A program made the position numbers and the translations under genes. From the NCBI RefSeq assembly GCF_014042355.1, contig NZ_JACEZU010000005.1, positions 310,001-374,000 on the forward strand: a stretch of 64,000 nt of DNA, given 5' to 3'. The DNA is from Rugamonas apoptosis. Lineage in GTDB: Bacteria > Pseudomonadota > Gammaproteobacteria > Burkholderiales > Burkholderiaceae_D. A model generated the notes under the pieces. The model was not told where the DNA came from and did not search any database. It saw only the letters and a program-made list of their open reading frames with translations. Shown here piece by piece: positions 16,723 to 26,702 of the stretch (position 1 is its first letter; the number at the start of each line of letters is the position of its first letter).

Positions 16723-18276
16723 ATGAACAGTGTTTTGAACGCCGGCCCCACCCTGGGCGTCGGGCCAGCGCTGGCTGGCAAGCGGGTCTTCATCACCGGC
16801 ACCACGGGCTTCCTGGCCAAGGTGGTGCTGGAAAAACTGATTCGCGCCGTGCCCGACGTGGGCGGCGTGATCCTGCTGATCCGGGGCGGACGCAACGGCG
16901 TGACGGCCCGCGCCCGCTTCGAACGGGAAGTCGCCGCCTCCTCCGTGTTCGACAAGCTGCGCGCCGAACGGCCCCGCTACCTGGAACAGTTTTTCGCCGA
17001 GAAGCTCGAATGCGTGATGGGCGAAGTGACGGAACCGAGCTTCGGCCTCGATCCGGGCGAGTTCTACGCCCTCACCCGCCGCGTCGACCTGGTGATCAAC
17101 GCCGCCGCCAGCGTCAACTTCCGCGAGGCGCTGGACCAGGCGCTGGCCATCAACGCGCTCTCCATCGCCAACCTGTGCACCCTGGCGCGCGCCGCAAACG
17201 CGCCGCTGATCCAGGTCTCCACCTGCTATGTGAACGGCTACCAGCGCGGCGCCATGCAGGAGGAAGTCGTGCGCCCGGCGCGCGCCAGCATCACGCGCCA
17301 CGCGGACGGCTATTACGACCTGTCCAACCTGCTCGACTACCTGAACCACCGCATCGGCCAGGTCAAGGCGGAAGTCGCGGACCCTGAACAACTGGCCGCC
17401 CGCCTGACGGACCTGGGCATCGCCGAAGCCAACCACCACGGCTGGAACGACACCTACACCTTCACCAAGTGGATGGGCGAACAACTGGCCATGCGCGCCA
17501 TGCACGGCCGCGCGCTGACCATCGTGCGCCCGTCCATCATCGAAAGCACGCTGCAGGAGCCGGTGCCGGGCTGGATCGAAGGCGTGAAGGTGGCCGATGC
17601 CATCATCCTGGCCTACGCGCGCGGCAAGACCAGCTTCTTCCCGGCCCGCCCGGACGAAGTGATCGACATCGTGCCGGCCGACCTGGTGGCCAACAGCATC
17701 CTGCTGGCCAGCGCCGAGGCGTTGACGGAAGCGCCGGCGCACCGCATCTACCAGGCCTGCACCGGCTCGGGCAACCCGATCAAGCTGGGCAAGGTGATCG
17801 ACCTGTTCCAGACCGAGGCCAAGCGCAACTGGCGCCAGTACGACCGCCTGTTCTACCACGCGCCCAAGCGCGACTTCCAGGTGGTGAGCCGGCCCGTCTT
17901 CCTGCTGATGCTGCGCGCCATGCGCGCCGGCACGGGCGCCTGGAATGGCTTGCGCCGGCTGCTGGGCGCGGGCGACTCGCCGGCGATCGAAGCGCTGCGC
18001 ACCACCCATACGCTGGCCGTGACGTTCTCGTTCTACACGGCGCCGCGCTACCGCTTCCACAACAACCGCCTGATGGCGCTGGCGCGCCGCTTCGGCGCCG
18101 AGGACGCGGCCCGCTTCCCGGTCGATCCGGCGCAGATCAACTGGCCCGACTACCTGTGCCGCATCCACATGGGCGGCTTGAACCGCTATGCGCTGCGGCC
18201 ACGGGGCGCGTCCAAGACGGGCGCCGCCACCGCGTCCGCGCCGGCCGCCTGCCAGGAGGCCAGCGTGGGCAGCTAG
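16723..18276 (+). CDS. Fatty acyl-CoA reductase (alcohol-forming)
   Basis: Reductase of 517 residues that converts fatty acyl-CoA to fatty alcohol with NAD(P)H. The extended-SDR NAD(P) site is VFITGTTGFLAKVVLEK (about residues 22-38), followed by VDLVINAAASVNF, STCYVNGYQRG and the catalytic Tyr/Lys in YTFTKWMGEQL (about 246-256). The C-terminal male-sterility-type domain (about 380-490) includes the FYTAPRYRFHN region. ATG 16723 is selected because TTGAGAAG precedes it and it gives the usual bacterial FAR length near 512; an earlier in-frame ATG (16660) has no ribosome site. It lies 96 bases before a wax ester synthase gene, so fatty alcohol for wax ester synthesis is the natural product. Confidence 0.88.
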   Translation: MNSVLNAGPTLGVGPALAGKRVFITGTTGFLAKVVLEKLIRAVPDVGGVILLIRGGRNGVTARARFEREVAASSVFDKLRAERPRYLEQFFAEKLECVMGEVTEPSFGLDPGEFYALTRRVDLVINAAASVNFREALDQALAINALSIANLCTLARAANAPLIQVSTCYVNGYQRGAMQEEVVRPARASITRHADGYYDLSNLLDYLNHRIGQVKAEVADPEQLAARLTDLGIAEANHHGWNDTYTFTKWMGEQLAMRAMHGRALTIVRPSIIESTLQEPVPGWIEGVKVADAIILAYARGKTSFFPARPDEVIDIVPADLVANSILLASAEALTEAPAHRIYQACTGSGNPIKLGKVIDLFQTEAKRNWRQYDRLFYHAPKRDFQVVSRPVFLLMLRAMRAGTGAWNGLRRLLGAGDSPAIEALRTTHTLAVTFSFYTAPRYRFHNNRLMALARRFGAEDAARFPVDPAQINWPDYLCRIHMGGLNRYALRPRGASKTGAATASAPAACQEASVGS

Positions 18277-18372
18277 TGAAGGCGGCCAGCACCGCAACGC
18301 ATCGCGCATTGCATCAATAACAGGCCGACGCCACTACAACTATAACGGCGCGGCAAGAGGAGACAGCAGCAC

Positions 18373-19818
18373 ATGAACCACACTTCCGCATCGCGCGCCC
18401 ACGCGCACCAGGAGCCGGATCAGCAGAACGCCGAACCGGCACGCCCGGCCAGCAAGCCCCGCTCGCGCATGACCCGGCGCGACTACGCCTGGCATCGCAT
18501 GGACACCAATAAGAACCTGATGGTCATCAACAGCATCCTGCTGTTCGAGGGCGAGGTGGACATGGAACGGCTGGTGTCCACCATCGCCCATCGCCTGCCC
18601 AACTACCCGCGCTTCACGCAAAAGGTGGTGACGCGCTGGGGCCGCGCGCACTGGGTGGAGGACGAGGAATTCAACATCCTCGACCACATCAAACACGAAC
18701 GGATGGTGGAGGAAGTGAGCCGCGCCGAGCTGCAGAACCACCTGACCCGCATCGCCCACCTGCCGCTGCAGACGGACCGCCCCATGTGGCACATGACGGT
18801 GCTGGACCGCGTGAACGGCGGCCACGCCATCGTGTTCCGGGTCCACCACTGCATCACGGACGGCCTGGGATTGGTGCACGTACTCAATCACCTGACCGAC
18901 GACAACGGCCTGCACGGCCGCACGCCGTCTCCGGTGGGCCATCCGCACCGCGCCGCCGTCACCGGCAACCCGGTCTGCTTCAGCCTGGCGCGCGCCGTCT
19001 CGTGGCTCAAGATCGCCGCCCACGTCACCCGCCTGTCCATGCTGTGGCCGGACGCCAGCACCCGCCTGAAGGCGCCCTTGCACGGCGAAAAACAGCTGGT
19101 TTGGCTGCCGCCGTTGGAATTGGAGCGGGTCCGCACCCTGTCCAAGCGCATGGGCGTGACGCTCAACGACGTGTGGGTGGCCGCCGTCTCGGGCGCGCTG
19201 CGCGCCTACCTGTCGGCCGACGGCGAGCAGGTGGATGGCCGCGCGCTGCGGGCCGCCGTCACCTTCAACCTGCGCGAGAAGGCCAACGCCTTCCAGCTGG
19301 GGAATGAGTTCGGCCTGGTGGCGGTGGAACTGCCCACCAACGTGGACGACCCCTGCCAGCGCCTGCGCCAGTCCAGCGCGCGCATGACGGCCATCAAGCG
19401 CTCGCACCAGCCGCGCGCCACGATGACCTTCCTGTCCATCGCGGGTTGCCTGCCGACGGCGCTCCAGCACTTCGCGCTGAACCTGTTCACCTCCAAGGGT
19501 TCGGTGGTGCTGACCAATATCGAAGGCCCCGGCAGCCGCCGCTACCTGGCCGGCTCGCGCATGACGGACCTGATCTGCTGGGTGCCGCAGGCGGGCAAGC
19601 TGGGCGTGGGACTGGCGTTCATCTCGTACGCGGGCCAGATCCAATTGGCCCTGTTCGTCGACACCGACCAGGTGCCTGATCCGGACCGCCTGATGGCGTT
19701 GACGGCGGAAGCATTCGCGGAACTGGAAACGTCCACCCGTGCCATGATGGAAACGGCTGCGGCGCAAGTTCAGGACGGCGAACCGGCCGCGCCGCTGGCG
19801 GCGGTGCGCGCCGCCTGA
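18373..19818 (+). CDS. Wax ester synthase / diacylglycerol acyltransferase (WS/DGAT)
   Basis: Bacterial WS/DGAT of 481 residues that esterifies a fatty alcohol or diacylglycerol with acyl-CoA. The catalytic HHxxxDG motif appears as HHCITDG in FRVHHCITDGLGL (about residues 157-169). The family N-terminus (SRMTRRDYAWHRMDT), the DRPMWHMTVLD block and LNDVWVAAVSGALRAYL are present, and the C-terminal half has the FLSIAGCLPTALQH and LTNIEGPGSRRYLAG regions. Together with the acyl-CoA reductase upstream it forms a two-gene acyl-CoA to wax-ester pathway. Confidence 0.93.
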   Translation: MNHTSASRAHAHQEPDQQNAEPARPASKPRSRMTRRDYAWHRMDTNKNLMVINSILLFEGEVDMERLVSTIAHRLPNYPRFTQKVVTRWGRAHWVEDEEFNILDHIKHERMVEEVSRAELQNHLTRIAHLPLQTDRPMWHMTVLDRVNGGHAIVFRVHHCITDGLGLVHVLNHLTDDNGLHGRTPSPVGHPHRAAVTGNPVCFSLARAVSWLKIAAHVTRLSMLWPDASTRLKAPLHGEKQLVWLPPLELERVRTLSKRMGVTLNDVWVAAVSGALRAYLSADGEQVDGRALRAAVTFNLREKANAFQLGNEFGLVAVELPTNVDDPCQRLRQSSARMTAIKRSHQPRATMTFLSIAGCLPTALQHFALNLFTSKGSVVLTNIEGPGSRRYLAGSRMTDLICWVPQAGKLGVGLAFISYAGQIQLALFVDTDQVPDPDRLMALTAEAFAELETSTRAMMETAAAQVQDGEPAAPLAAVRAA

Positions 19819-19831
19819 GTCCAGGCTAGCG

Positions 19832-19853
19832 CCGGCCATCAGAGGATGGCCGG
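19832..19853. terminator. Hairpin between convergent genes (possible bidirectional terminator)
   Basis: A perfect 9-bp stem CCGGCCATC/GATGGCCGG with an AGAG loop lies between the wax ester synthase stop and the RND permease stop. There is no T-tract on either strand, so termination is likely but not certain. Confidence 0.45.
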
Positions 19854-19866
19854 GGCGGGTCCAGAG

Positions 19867-22800
19867 TCAGGGGATGGCCGGTGTGGGTTCGGATTCGGGT
19901 TCGGATCCAGGCTCCGGTTCCGCCGGCGGCGCCTCCGCCACATGCTTCCCGGCCAGGAGCATGTACATGGCCGGCACCACGAACAAGGTGAACAAGGTGC
20001 CGATGGCCAGCCCCGTGAAGATCACCAGTCCCATCGCATGGCGCCCCGCCGCGCCCGCGCCGGAGGCGATCACCAGCGGCACCACGCCGAACACCATGGC
20101 CGCCGTCGTCATCAGGATGGGGCGCAGCCGGGTGCCGGCCGCTTCCTCAATCGCTTCCCGCTTGTCCTTGCCCGCCGCGCGCAAATGGTTGGCCACTTCC
20201 ACGATCAGGATGCCGTGCTTGGAAATAAGCCCCATCAGCGTCACCAATCCCACCTCCGTGTAGATGTTGATCGAGGCGAAGCCGAGGAAGATGAAGATCA
20301 TGGCCCCGAACAGCGCCAGCGGCACCGACACGAGGATCACGATAGGATCGCGGAAGCTCTCAAACTGCGCCGCCAGCGTGAGGAACACGATGATCACGGC
20401 GAAGGCCATCGTGACGAGGAAGCCGCCCGACTCCTGCACATACTGGCGCGACTGGCCGGAATAATCGACCGTGTAGCCCGACGGCGCCACCTGCTTCAAG
20501 GTGTCGCGCATGAATTGCAGGATGTCGCCCTGCGATTCGCCCGTCACGCCGGCGAAGGTCACCGCGTTCAATTGCTGGAACCGCGTGATCGATTCCGGCA
20601 CCACACTGTATTTAAGGCTGGCCACCGTGCTGGCCGGGATCATGCCGCCGCTGGGCGTCTTGATCTGGAAGTCCAGCACGTTGGCGGGATTGAGCCGGTC
20701 CACCTGCCGCACCTGCGGGATCACCTTGTAGGAACGGCCGGCGATCGAGAAGTAGTTGACGTAGCCGCCGCCCAGCCCCGCACCCAGCGCATTGCCGAAA
20801 TCCTGCTGGGTCATGCCCAGCGCCGCCAGCTTGTCGCGGTCCACCTCCACCGTCGCCTGGGGCGAATCGACCTTCAGGTCCACGTCCACAAAATAGAACT
20901 TGTTGGCCGCCCTGACCTTTTCCAGCACCTGTTCGGCCACCGTGTTGAGATTCTCGAACGGCTCCGTGGTGGTGACCACGAACTGCACCGGCAGGCCGGA
21001 ACTGCCCGGCAAGGCGGGGAACTGGAAGGCCGCCACGCGCGCGCCGGCGATGCTGTTCCATTTTTCCTGCAACTCCTGCTGGATCTCGTGGGCGGAACGG
21101 GTCCGCTTGTCCCACGACTTGAACAGCACACCGCCAAAGCCGGAATTGATGGTCGGCACGCCCGTGATCTGGAACATCTGCGCATATTCCGGTATCGATT
21201 TGCCGATCGCGAAAATCTGCGCCGCATAGGTCTGCATCTGGTCCGACGTGGCCGTGGGGGCGCCCACCACCTGCGACAGCACGATGCCCTGGTCCTCCTC
21301 CGGCGCCAGTTCCGACTGCGACATCTTGAACATCAGCGCCAGCAGCACGCTCAGGATCACGCCCATCACGATCAGCACCGGCCACGTGTCGAGCAGCGCA
21401 TGCAGGATGCGCAGGTAGCGCCCATGCACCCGCTCGAACACGCGGTCGATGGCCTTGACGAAGCGCCCCTCGTCCTGGCTGGCGCGGAAGAAGCGCCCGC
21501 ACATCATGGGCGACAGCGTGAGCGCCACCACGCCTGACACGGCCACGGCGCCCGCCAGCGTGAACGCGAATTCCGTGAACAGCGCGCCCGTCAAGCCACC
21601 CTGGAAGCCGATCGGCACATACACGGCAATCAGCACCACCGTCATGGCCACGATGGGGCTGCCCAGTTCGCGCGCCGCCACCAGCGCCGCGTCGAACGGC
21701 GCCATGCCCTGCTTCATGTGGCGGTCCACGTTCTCGACCACGATGATGGCGTCGTCCACCACCAGCCCGATGGCCAGCACGATGGCCAGCAGCGTGAGCA
21801 GGTTGATCGAATAACCGAGCACCAGCATCACGAAGAAGGTGCCGATCAGCGACAGCGGCATGGCGATCACCGGCACCACCACGGCCCGCAAGCTGCCCAG
21901 GAACAGGTAGATGACGATGGTGACGATGATCAGCGCTTCCACCAGCGTCTTGACCACTTCATGGATCGAGGTGTTGATGAATTCCGTGGAGTCGTAGACG
22001 ATTTCGCCCGTCAGCCCATTGGGCAGTTGCTCGCGGATGGGCGGGAAGGCCACGCGCACGCGCTTGGCCACGTCCAGGATATTGGCCTCGGGCGCCACCT
22101 TGATGCCGATGAAGACCGACCGCACGCCGCTGAAGGCCACATTAAAGTCATAGTTCTCCGATCCCAGTGTGACGTTGGCCACGTCCTCCAGGTGGACGAT
22201 CGCGCCGCCGCTCTGGCGGATGGCCAGGTGCTTGAACTCCTCCACCGTGTGCAGGTCGGTGCCGGCCGTCAGCGGCACGCTCACCATCTGGCCCTTGGAC
22301 GAGCCCAGCCCCGTCAGATAGTTGTTGGACGCCAGCGCCGCGCTCACGTCGGCCGCCGTCACGCCGTGGGCCGCCATCCGGTCCGCATCCAGCCAGGCCC
22401 GCAGCGCGAACTGGCGCGCGCCCAGCAGCTCGGCCGTCTGCACGCCTTCGATGGCGTCCAGCTTGGGCTTGACCACCCGCGCCAAGAAGTCCGTCACGTT
22501 ATTGGTGGGCAGCGTGTTGCTGTAGAAGCCCATGTACATGGCGTCCGTCGTCTGGCCCGTCTGCACCGTCAGCACGGGGGTCTGGGCCTGGGCCGGCAAC
22601 TGGTTCTTGACGGAGTTGACCTGGGTGGTGATTTCCGTCAGCGCCCGGTTGGCGTCGTAATTGAGGCGCAGCGTGGCCGTGATGACGGACACCCCGCTAT
22701 TGCTGGACGAGGACAGGTAATCGATGCCCTGCGCCTGCGCCACGGCCGATTCCAGCGGCTGGGTGATAAAACCGGCCACGGTCTGCGCGTCCGCCCCGTA

Positions 22801-22953
22801 ATAGGTGGTGGAGATGGTGACCACCGCGTTCTGCGTGCGCGGATACTGGTTGATGGGCAGGCTGAATAGCGAACGCAATCCCAGCACCACGATCAGCAGG
22901 CTGATGACGCTGGCCAGCACGGGCCGCCGGATGAAGATGTCGGTAAATTTCAT
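19867..22953 (-). CDS. RND multidrug efflux permease (HAE1 family)
   Basis: Proton-driven inner-membrane pump of 1028 residues. It has the N-terminal TM1 (FIRRPVLASVISLLIVVLGL), two large periplasmic loops, and the TM4 proton-relay aspartates in GLVVDDAIIVVENV (about residue 405). The second half carries FTLAGAVAVSGVVALTLSPMM, SVPLALFGAMIFIFLGF and HAMGLVIFTGLAIGTLFTLF in the expected places. Family length is about 1030, so it is complete. The start (ATG 22953) has GAGGGCG upstream and follows the adaptor stop by 10 bases. It is the last gene of an adaptor-pump-channel set on the minus strand in the order channel, adaptor, pump. Confidence 0.96.
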   Translation of the reverse strand: MKFTDIFIRRPVLASVISLLIVVLGLRSLFSLPINQYPRTQNAVVTISTTYYGADAQTVAGFITQPLESAVAQAQGIDYLSSSSNSGVSVITATLRLNYDANRALTEITTQVNSVKNQLPAQAQTPVLTVQTGQTTDAMYMGFYSNTLPTNNVTDFLARVVKPKLDAIEGVQTAELLGARQFALRAWLDADRMAAHGVTAADVSAALASNNYLTGLGSSKGQMVSVPLTAGTDLHTVEEFKHLAIRQSGGAIVHLEDVANVTLGSENYDFNVAFSGVRSVFIGIKVAPEANILDVAKRVRVAFPPIREQLPNGLTGEIVYDSTEFINTSIHEVVKTLVEALIIVTIVIYLFLGSLRAVVVPVIAMPLSLIGTFFVMLVLGYSINLLTLLAIVLAIGLVVDDAIIVVENVDRHMKQGMAPFDAALVAARELGSPIVAMTVVLIAVYVPIGFQGGLTGALFTEFAFTLAGAVAVSGVVALTLSPMMCGRFFRASQDEGRFVKAIDRVFERVHGRYLRILHALLDTWPVLIVMGVILSVLLALMFKMSQSELAPEEDQGIVLSQVVGAPTATSDQMQTYAAQIFAIGKSIPEYAQMFQITGVPTINSGFGGVLFKSWDKRTRSAHEIQQELQEKWNSIAGARVAAFQFPALPGSSGLPVQFVVTTTEPFENLNTVAEQVLEKVRAANKFYFVDVDLKVDSPQATVEVDRDKLAALGMTQQDFGNALGAGLGGGYVNYFSIAGRSYKVIPQVRQVDRLNPANVLDFQIKTPSGGMIPASTVASLKYSVVPESITRFQQLNAVTFAGVTGESQGDILQFMRDTLKQVAPSGYTVDYSGQSRQYVQESGGFLVTMAFAVIIVFLTLAAQFESFRDPIVILVSVPLALFGAMIFIFLGFASINIYTEVGLVTLMGLISKHGILIVEVANHLRAAGKDKREAIEEAAGTRLRPILMTTAAMVFGVVPLVIASGAGAAGRHAMGLVIFTGLAIGTLFTLFVVPAMYMLLAGKHVAEAPPAEPEPGSEPESEPTPAIP

Positions 22954-22963
22954 CGCGGCGCCC

Positions 22964-24103
22964 TCAGTGTTCCTGCGGCGTGGGCGCGGCGCTGTTGGCC
23001 GGCTGGACCTTGTTGTCGATCACGACCGGGGTGCCGTTCTTCAGCTTCAACTGGCCGCTGGTAACGACGGTCTGGCCTTCCTTGAGGCCCGTCAGCACCG
23101 CCACCTGGTCGCCGCGCGTGGCGCCCGTGGTCACGAACACCTGCTGCGCCACCAGCACGGGCTGGCCCTTATCGTCCTTGGGCGCGTCCTTGCCCTGCCC
23201 CGGCGCCAGCACGAACACGGTCGAACCGTAGGGGTTGTAGGTGATGGCCGTCTGCGGCAAGGTCAGGTGGCGCTGCACGTCGCCCTGCTCCAGGCTCACG
23301 TTGGCGAACATGCCAGGTATCAGCTGGCGCTTGGCGTTGGCCGCCGTCGCCTCCACCAGCACGTTGCGGGTGGCCGGGTCGACCTTGGGGCTGATGGCCG
23401 TCAAGCGCGCGGCGAAGGCGGCGCCCGGCCACGCATCGCTGGTCAGGCTCAGTTTCTGCCCCACCGCCAGGCCGGCCAACTGCTTCTGCGGCACGTAAAA
23501 ATCCACATACACCGGGTCCATGGTCTGCAAGGTCACCAGCTTGTCGCCGGGGTTGACGAACTGGCCGGGGTTGACGGCCGTGATCCCCAGCTTGCCCGCG
23601 AACGGCGCGCGGATCGTCTTCTTGTCCACCAGCGCCTGCTGCTGGGCCGCCAGCGCGCGCCGGCTTTTCAGTTCGGCCTTGTCGTTGTCCAACTGGGCCT
23701 GGCTGATGGCCTGCGCCGCATATTGCGCCTCGTCGCGCCGCAGCACCGTGGCCGCAAGTTCGGCCGACGCCTGCAGCGCATGAAGCTGGGCTTGGTCAGC
23801 ATCAGCGTTCAGCGCGAACAATACCTGGCCGGACTTGACCTCCTCGCCGGAGCGGAAGCGCACCTCGCGCACCATGCCCGCGATCTCGCTGCTGATGTCG
23901 ACCCCGCGCACGGCCACCAGCGTGCCCACGGAGCTGAGCTGCGGCTGCCATTCCAGCGCCTGCGCCTTGATCGCCGTGACCACCTGCGGCGCCGGCCGGG
24001 GCGAACTGGCCATCATCTGCCGGATCTGCAGGAATTTACCCAGCGCCAGCGCCGCGACCAGCAGCACAACGCAGCCTGCCATGATGAACATACGCTTGGT
24101 CAT
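22964..24103 (-). CDS. RND efflux periplasmic adaptor (membrane fusion protein)
   Basis: Adaptor of 379 residues linking the RND pump to the outer-membrane channel. It starts with an N-terminal membrane anchor or signal (RMFIMAGCVVLLVAALALGK). The split lipoyl domain is visible as GTLVAVRGVDISSEIAGMV and IRAPFAGKLGITAVNPGQFV, flanking a short alpha-hairpin rich in Gln/Ala (about 105-150). A beta-barrel and the membrane-proximal domain follow (GDQVAVLTGLKEGQTVVTSG). The ribosome site AGAGGGTG precedes ATG 24103. Confidence 0.95.
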   Translation of the reverse strand: MTKRMFIMAGCVVLLVAALALGKFLQIRQMMASSPRPAPQVVTAIKAQALEWQPQLSSVGTLVAVRGVDISSEIAGMVREVRFRSGEEVKSGQVLFALNADADQAQLHALQASAELAATVLRRDEAQYAAQAISQAQLDNDKAELKSRRALAAQQQALVDKKTIRAPFAGKLGITAVNPGQFVNPGDKLVTLQTMDPVYVDFYVPQKQLAGLAVGQKLSLTSDAWPGAAFAARLTAISPKVDPATRNVLVEATAANAKRQLIPGMFANVSLEQGDVQRHLTLPQTAITYNPYGSTVFVLAPGQGKDAPKDDKGQPVLVAQQVFVTTGATRGDQVAVLTGLKEGQTVVTSGQLKLKNGTPVVIDNKVQPANSAAPTPQEH

Positions 24104-24134
24104 GTCACCCTCTGCTCAACGAATAATGGAAGAA

Positions 24135-25640
24135 CTACGGTGCGGCCGCCCCACCCGGCGGGCGGTTCCACCAGCCACCGCCCAGCGCCTGGAACAACGC
24201 GGCCGTGTCGGCGTAACGGGCCGCCTGCGCCTGCACCAGCGCGATATGGGTCTGCTGGTAACTGCGCTGGGCATCGAGCAATCCCAGATAACTGATGGCA
24301 CCCAACTCGTACTGGCGTTTGGCCAGCGCCAGTGATTCGGCCGCCAGCGACTCGGCGTCGGCCTGCGCCTGCAGGGCGTTGGCATCGAACTCCAGCGCGC
24401 GCAGGCTGTCGGCCACGTTCTGGAACGCGCCCAGCACGGTGGCGCGATATTGGGCGGCGGCCGCGTCGTAGGCCGCTTCGGCGGCGCGGCGCTTGGCCGT
24501 CAGCGCGCCGCCGTTGAACAGCGGCTGCGTCAGGCCTGCGGCCAGGTTCCAGAACACATTGTCGGCCTTGAACAGCTGGTGCGGGCTGGCGCCGGCCACG
24601 CCGTAGCTGCCGCTGAGCGTGAATTGCGGATACAGGTTGGCGGTAGCCACGCCCACTTGCGCGCTGGCCTGGTGCAGCAGCGCCTCGCTGGCGCGCACGT
24701 CGGGCCGCTGGCGCGCCAGCGCGGACGGCAAGGACAGGGGCAGTTGCTCGGGCAAGGTCAGCGAGGCCAGCTCGAACTGCGGCAGGTCCGGCGTGCTTGG
24801 CAACTGGCCGGCCAGCACGGACAAGGCATGGCGGCTCAGCGCCAGCGCTTTTTCCAGTGGCGGCACGGTGGCCGCTGTCTGGGCCACCTGGCTGCGCTGG
24901 GTCAACAGCACCGAACGCGCCACGGCGCCAGCCTTCAACTGCTGGTCGATCACATCCATTTGCTTGCGTTGGGCCGCCAGCACTTCGGCCGTGGCCTGCA
25001 ATTGCGCCCGTAACGATGCCTCGCGGATGGCAGCCGTCACCACATTGGCCGTCAGCGCCAGTTGCGCCGCTTCGACCTGGAAGCGCTGGTAGTCGATGGC
25101 GGCCTGCGCTCCTTCCAGCGCGCGCCGCGTAGATCCGAACACGTCCGGCGCGTAACTGACGTTGACGGAAGCGTTGTACAGGGAAAAGACGCCATTGACG
25201 GTCTTGCCCTGGTCGGCCTGATGCTCGCGCGCCGCGCTCAATTGGGCATTGATGGCCGGGAAAGCCCGGCCACCCCGCTCGGCGTTGTAGTTCTCCTGGG
25301 CCTCGCGCAAAGCCGCTTCGGCCGCCGCCATGGTAGGGTTGTGTTCCAGCGCGCTGCGCACCAGCCGGTCCAGCTCAGGAGAATGGAACACGGACCACCA
25401 CTGAGCAGGAATGTCCTGCCCTATCACCAGGTGCTGCGACGCGCCGCCGGGAACGGGGGCGGACGCCGTGTCGGACGGCATGGCGGCGGGCGTGTAGCTG
25501 TCGTCGCGCAGGCCGGGCGGCGGTGCGGGCGCATAAAAATCGGGGCCGACGGCGCAGCCGGTGACCGCCAGGGCGAACAAAACCGCCAGGCCCAGGCGCC
25601 GTCCATCCAATGGAAACTGCTTGAAGGTGAGCTTCTTCAC
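24135..25640 (-). CDS. RND efflux outer-membrane channel lipoprotein (NodT/OprM family)
   Basis: TolC-like outer-membrane factor of 501 residues and first gene of the efflux operon. The N-terminus has a lipoprotein signal ending LAVTGCAVGPDF, so the mature protein is lipid-anchored at Cys. The family blocks ALEHNPTMAAAEAALREAQ, ASVNVSYAPDVFGSTRRALEG and RQRPDVRASEALLHQASAQV (second half) are present. The best start is GTG 25640 with GGGAG six bases upstream; an upstream ATG (25703) would fall on the promoter -10. A sigma70-like promoter lies at 25703-25733. Confidence 0.93.
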   Translation of the reverse strand: MKKLTFKQFPLDGRRLGLAVLFALAVTGCAVGPDFYAPAPPPGLRDDSYTPAAMPSDTASAPVPGGASQHLVIGQDIPAQWWSVFHSPELDRLVRSALEHNPTMAAAEAALREAQENYNAERGGRAFPAINAQLSAAREHQADQGKTVNGVFSLYNASVNVSYAPDVFGSTRRALEGAQAAIDYQRFQVEAAQLALTANVVTAAIREASLRAQLQATAEVLAAQRKQMDVIDQQLKAGAVARSVLLTQRSQVAQTAATVPPLEKALALSRHALSVLAGQLPSTPDLPQFELASLTLPEQLPLSLPSALARQRPDVRASEALLHQASAQVGVATANLYPQFTLSGSYGVAGASPHQLFKADNVFWNLAAGLTQPLFNGGALTAKRRAAEAAYDAAAAQYRATVLGAFQNVADSLRALEFDANALQAQADAESLAAESLALAKRQYELGAISYLGLLDAQRSYQQTHIALVQAQAARYADTAALFQALGGGWWNRPPGGAAAP

Positions 25641-25702
25641 GCACAGACTCCCACGTTGCTGGCAAGGCGCTGATGCGCCCGCCTTAGCTGAATTCAGGGT
25701 CA

Positions 25703-25733
25703 ATTATATGGAAAAAGCTGAAGATTATGACAA
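25703..25733 (-). promoter_or_regulatory. Promoter of the RND efflux operon
   Basis: On the minus strand there is a consensus -10 TATAAT (25703-25708) with TTGTCA (25728-25733) 19 bases upstream, a slightly long spacer. Transcription would begin about 55 bases before the GTG start. No local TetR/MarR regulator gene is adjacent. Confidence 0.55.
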
Positions 25734-25946
25734 TAATTTTCTACGGTGCGGGCTGGCCGAGCGCGCCGCCGGCGAACGTCCGCATCACCTGCCGGGCGAC
25801 GAATAGCACTTGCCGCTCAAACTGTGGCGCGGTTGCGCTGCTTCAGCCAAGTTGCCTGACGCAGCGCCAAATTCGGACTACATTGAAGATACGAGCCAGC
25901 AGTGCATGGGCCGACCGGGGAGAATAGACATGAGCAGGAGGCTGAC

Positions 25947-26654
25947 ATGAGCAATGCAGGCAGATTCAAGGACCGCATGCACGCGGGAAATGCGCTGGCC
26001 CATGTACTCGATGCCTACGCCGGCCGGGCCGACGTGGTGGTGTTGGCCCTGCCCCGCGGTGGCGTGCCGGTGGGCTACGCCGTCGCCCGCGAGCTGGACG
26101 TGGACCTGGAGGTGCTGGTGGTGCGCAAGCTGGGCGCGCCGGGCCAGGAGGAACTGGCGATCGGCGCCGTCGCCAGCGGCGGCATCCGGGTCATCCATCA
26201 CGACCTGGTGGCGGAACTACGCATCCCGCCCGAGTATGTTGAAGCGCTGGCGGCACGCAAGATGGCCGAGGTGGCACAGCGCGACGAATTGTTCCACGCC
26301 GGCCGCCCGCCCGTGCCGCTGGAAGGACGGGTCGCCATCGTGGTCGACGACGGCATCGCCACCGGCGCCACCATGGAATCGGCCGTGAAAGCGCTGCACC
26401 AGGCCGGGCTGGCGCGGGTGGTGGTGGCCGTGCCGGTGGGGGCCGCCGATGCCGTCCACGCCCTGCGGCCGCTGGTGGATCAGCTGGTCTGCCTCACGGT
26501 GCCGCAGCCGTTTTTTGCCATCGGCAGCTGGTATGACGATTTCGATCAGACCAGCGATGCCGAAGTGATCGACCTGCTGCGGCGGGCTGACGCGGCACGC
26601 AGCGCCGACGCCGCGCAATGCCACGGAGACGGCCACACCCACCCCGCGCCATGA
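25947..26654 (+). CDS. Phosphoribosyltransferase-fold protein
   Basis: PRTase-like protein of 235 residues, cytoplasmic. The PRPP-binding signature is VAIVVDDGIATGATMESA (about residues 132-149), and the N-terminal ALPRGGVPVGYAVAREL and VVRKLGAPGQEELAIGAVA are characteristic of the stand-alone PRTase group annotated only as phosphoribosyltransferase. AGGAGG lies six bases before ATG 25947. The substrate base is unknown. It is separated from the DUF748 gene by an inverted repeat, so the two may not be co-transcribed. Confidence 0.88.
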   Translation: MSNAGRFKDRMHAGNALAHVLDAYAGRADVVVLALPRGGVPVGYAVARELDVDLEVLVVRKLGAPGQEELAIGAVASGGIRVIHHDLVAELRIPPEYVEALAARKMAEVAQRDELFHAGRPPVPLEGRVAIVVDDGIATGATMESAVKALHQAGLARVVVAVPVGAADAVHALRPLVDQLVCLTVPQPFFAIGSWYDDFDQTSDAEVIDLLRRADAARSADAAQCHGDGHTHPAP

Positions 26655-26702
26655 ACTGGTGCGGATTCCAGCCGGCGCCATCCTTATTGTGGGATTGCTG
26701 AA

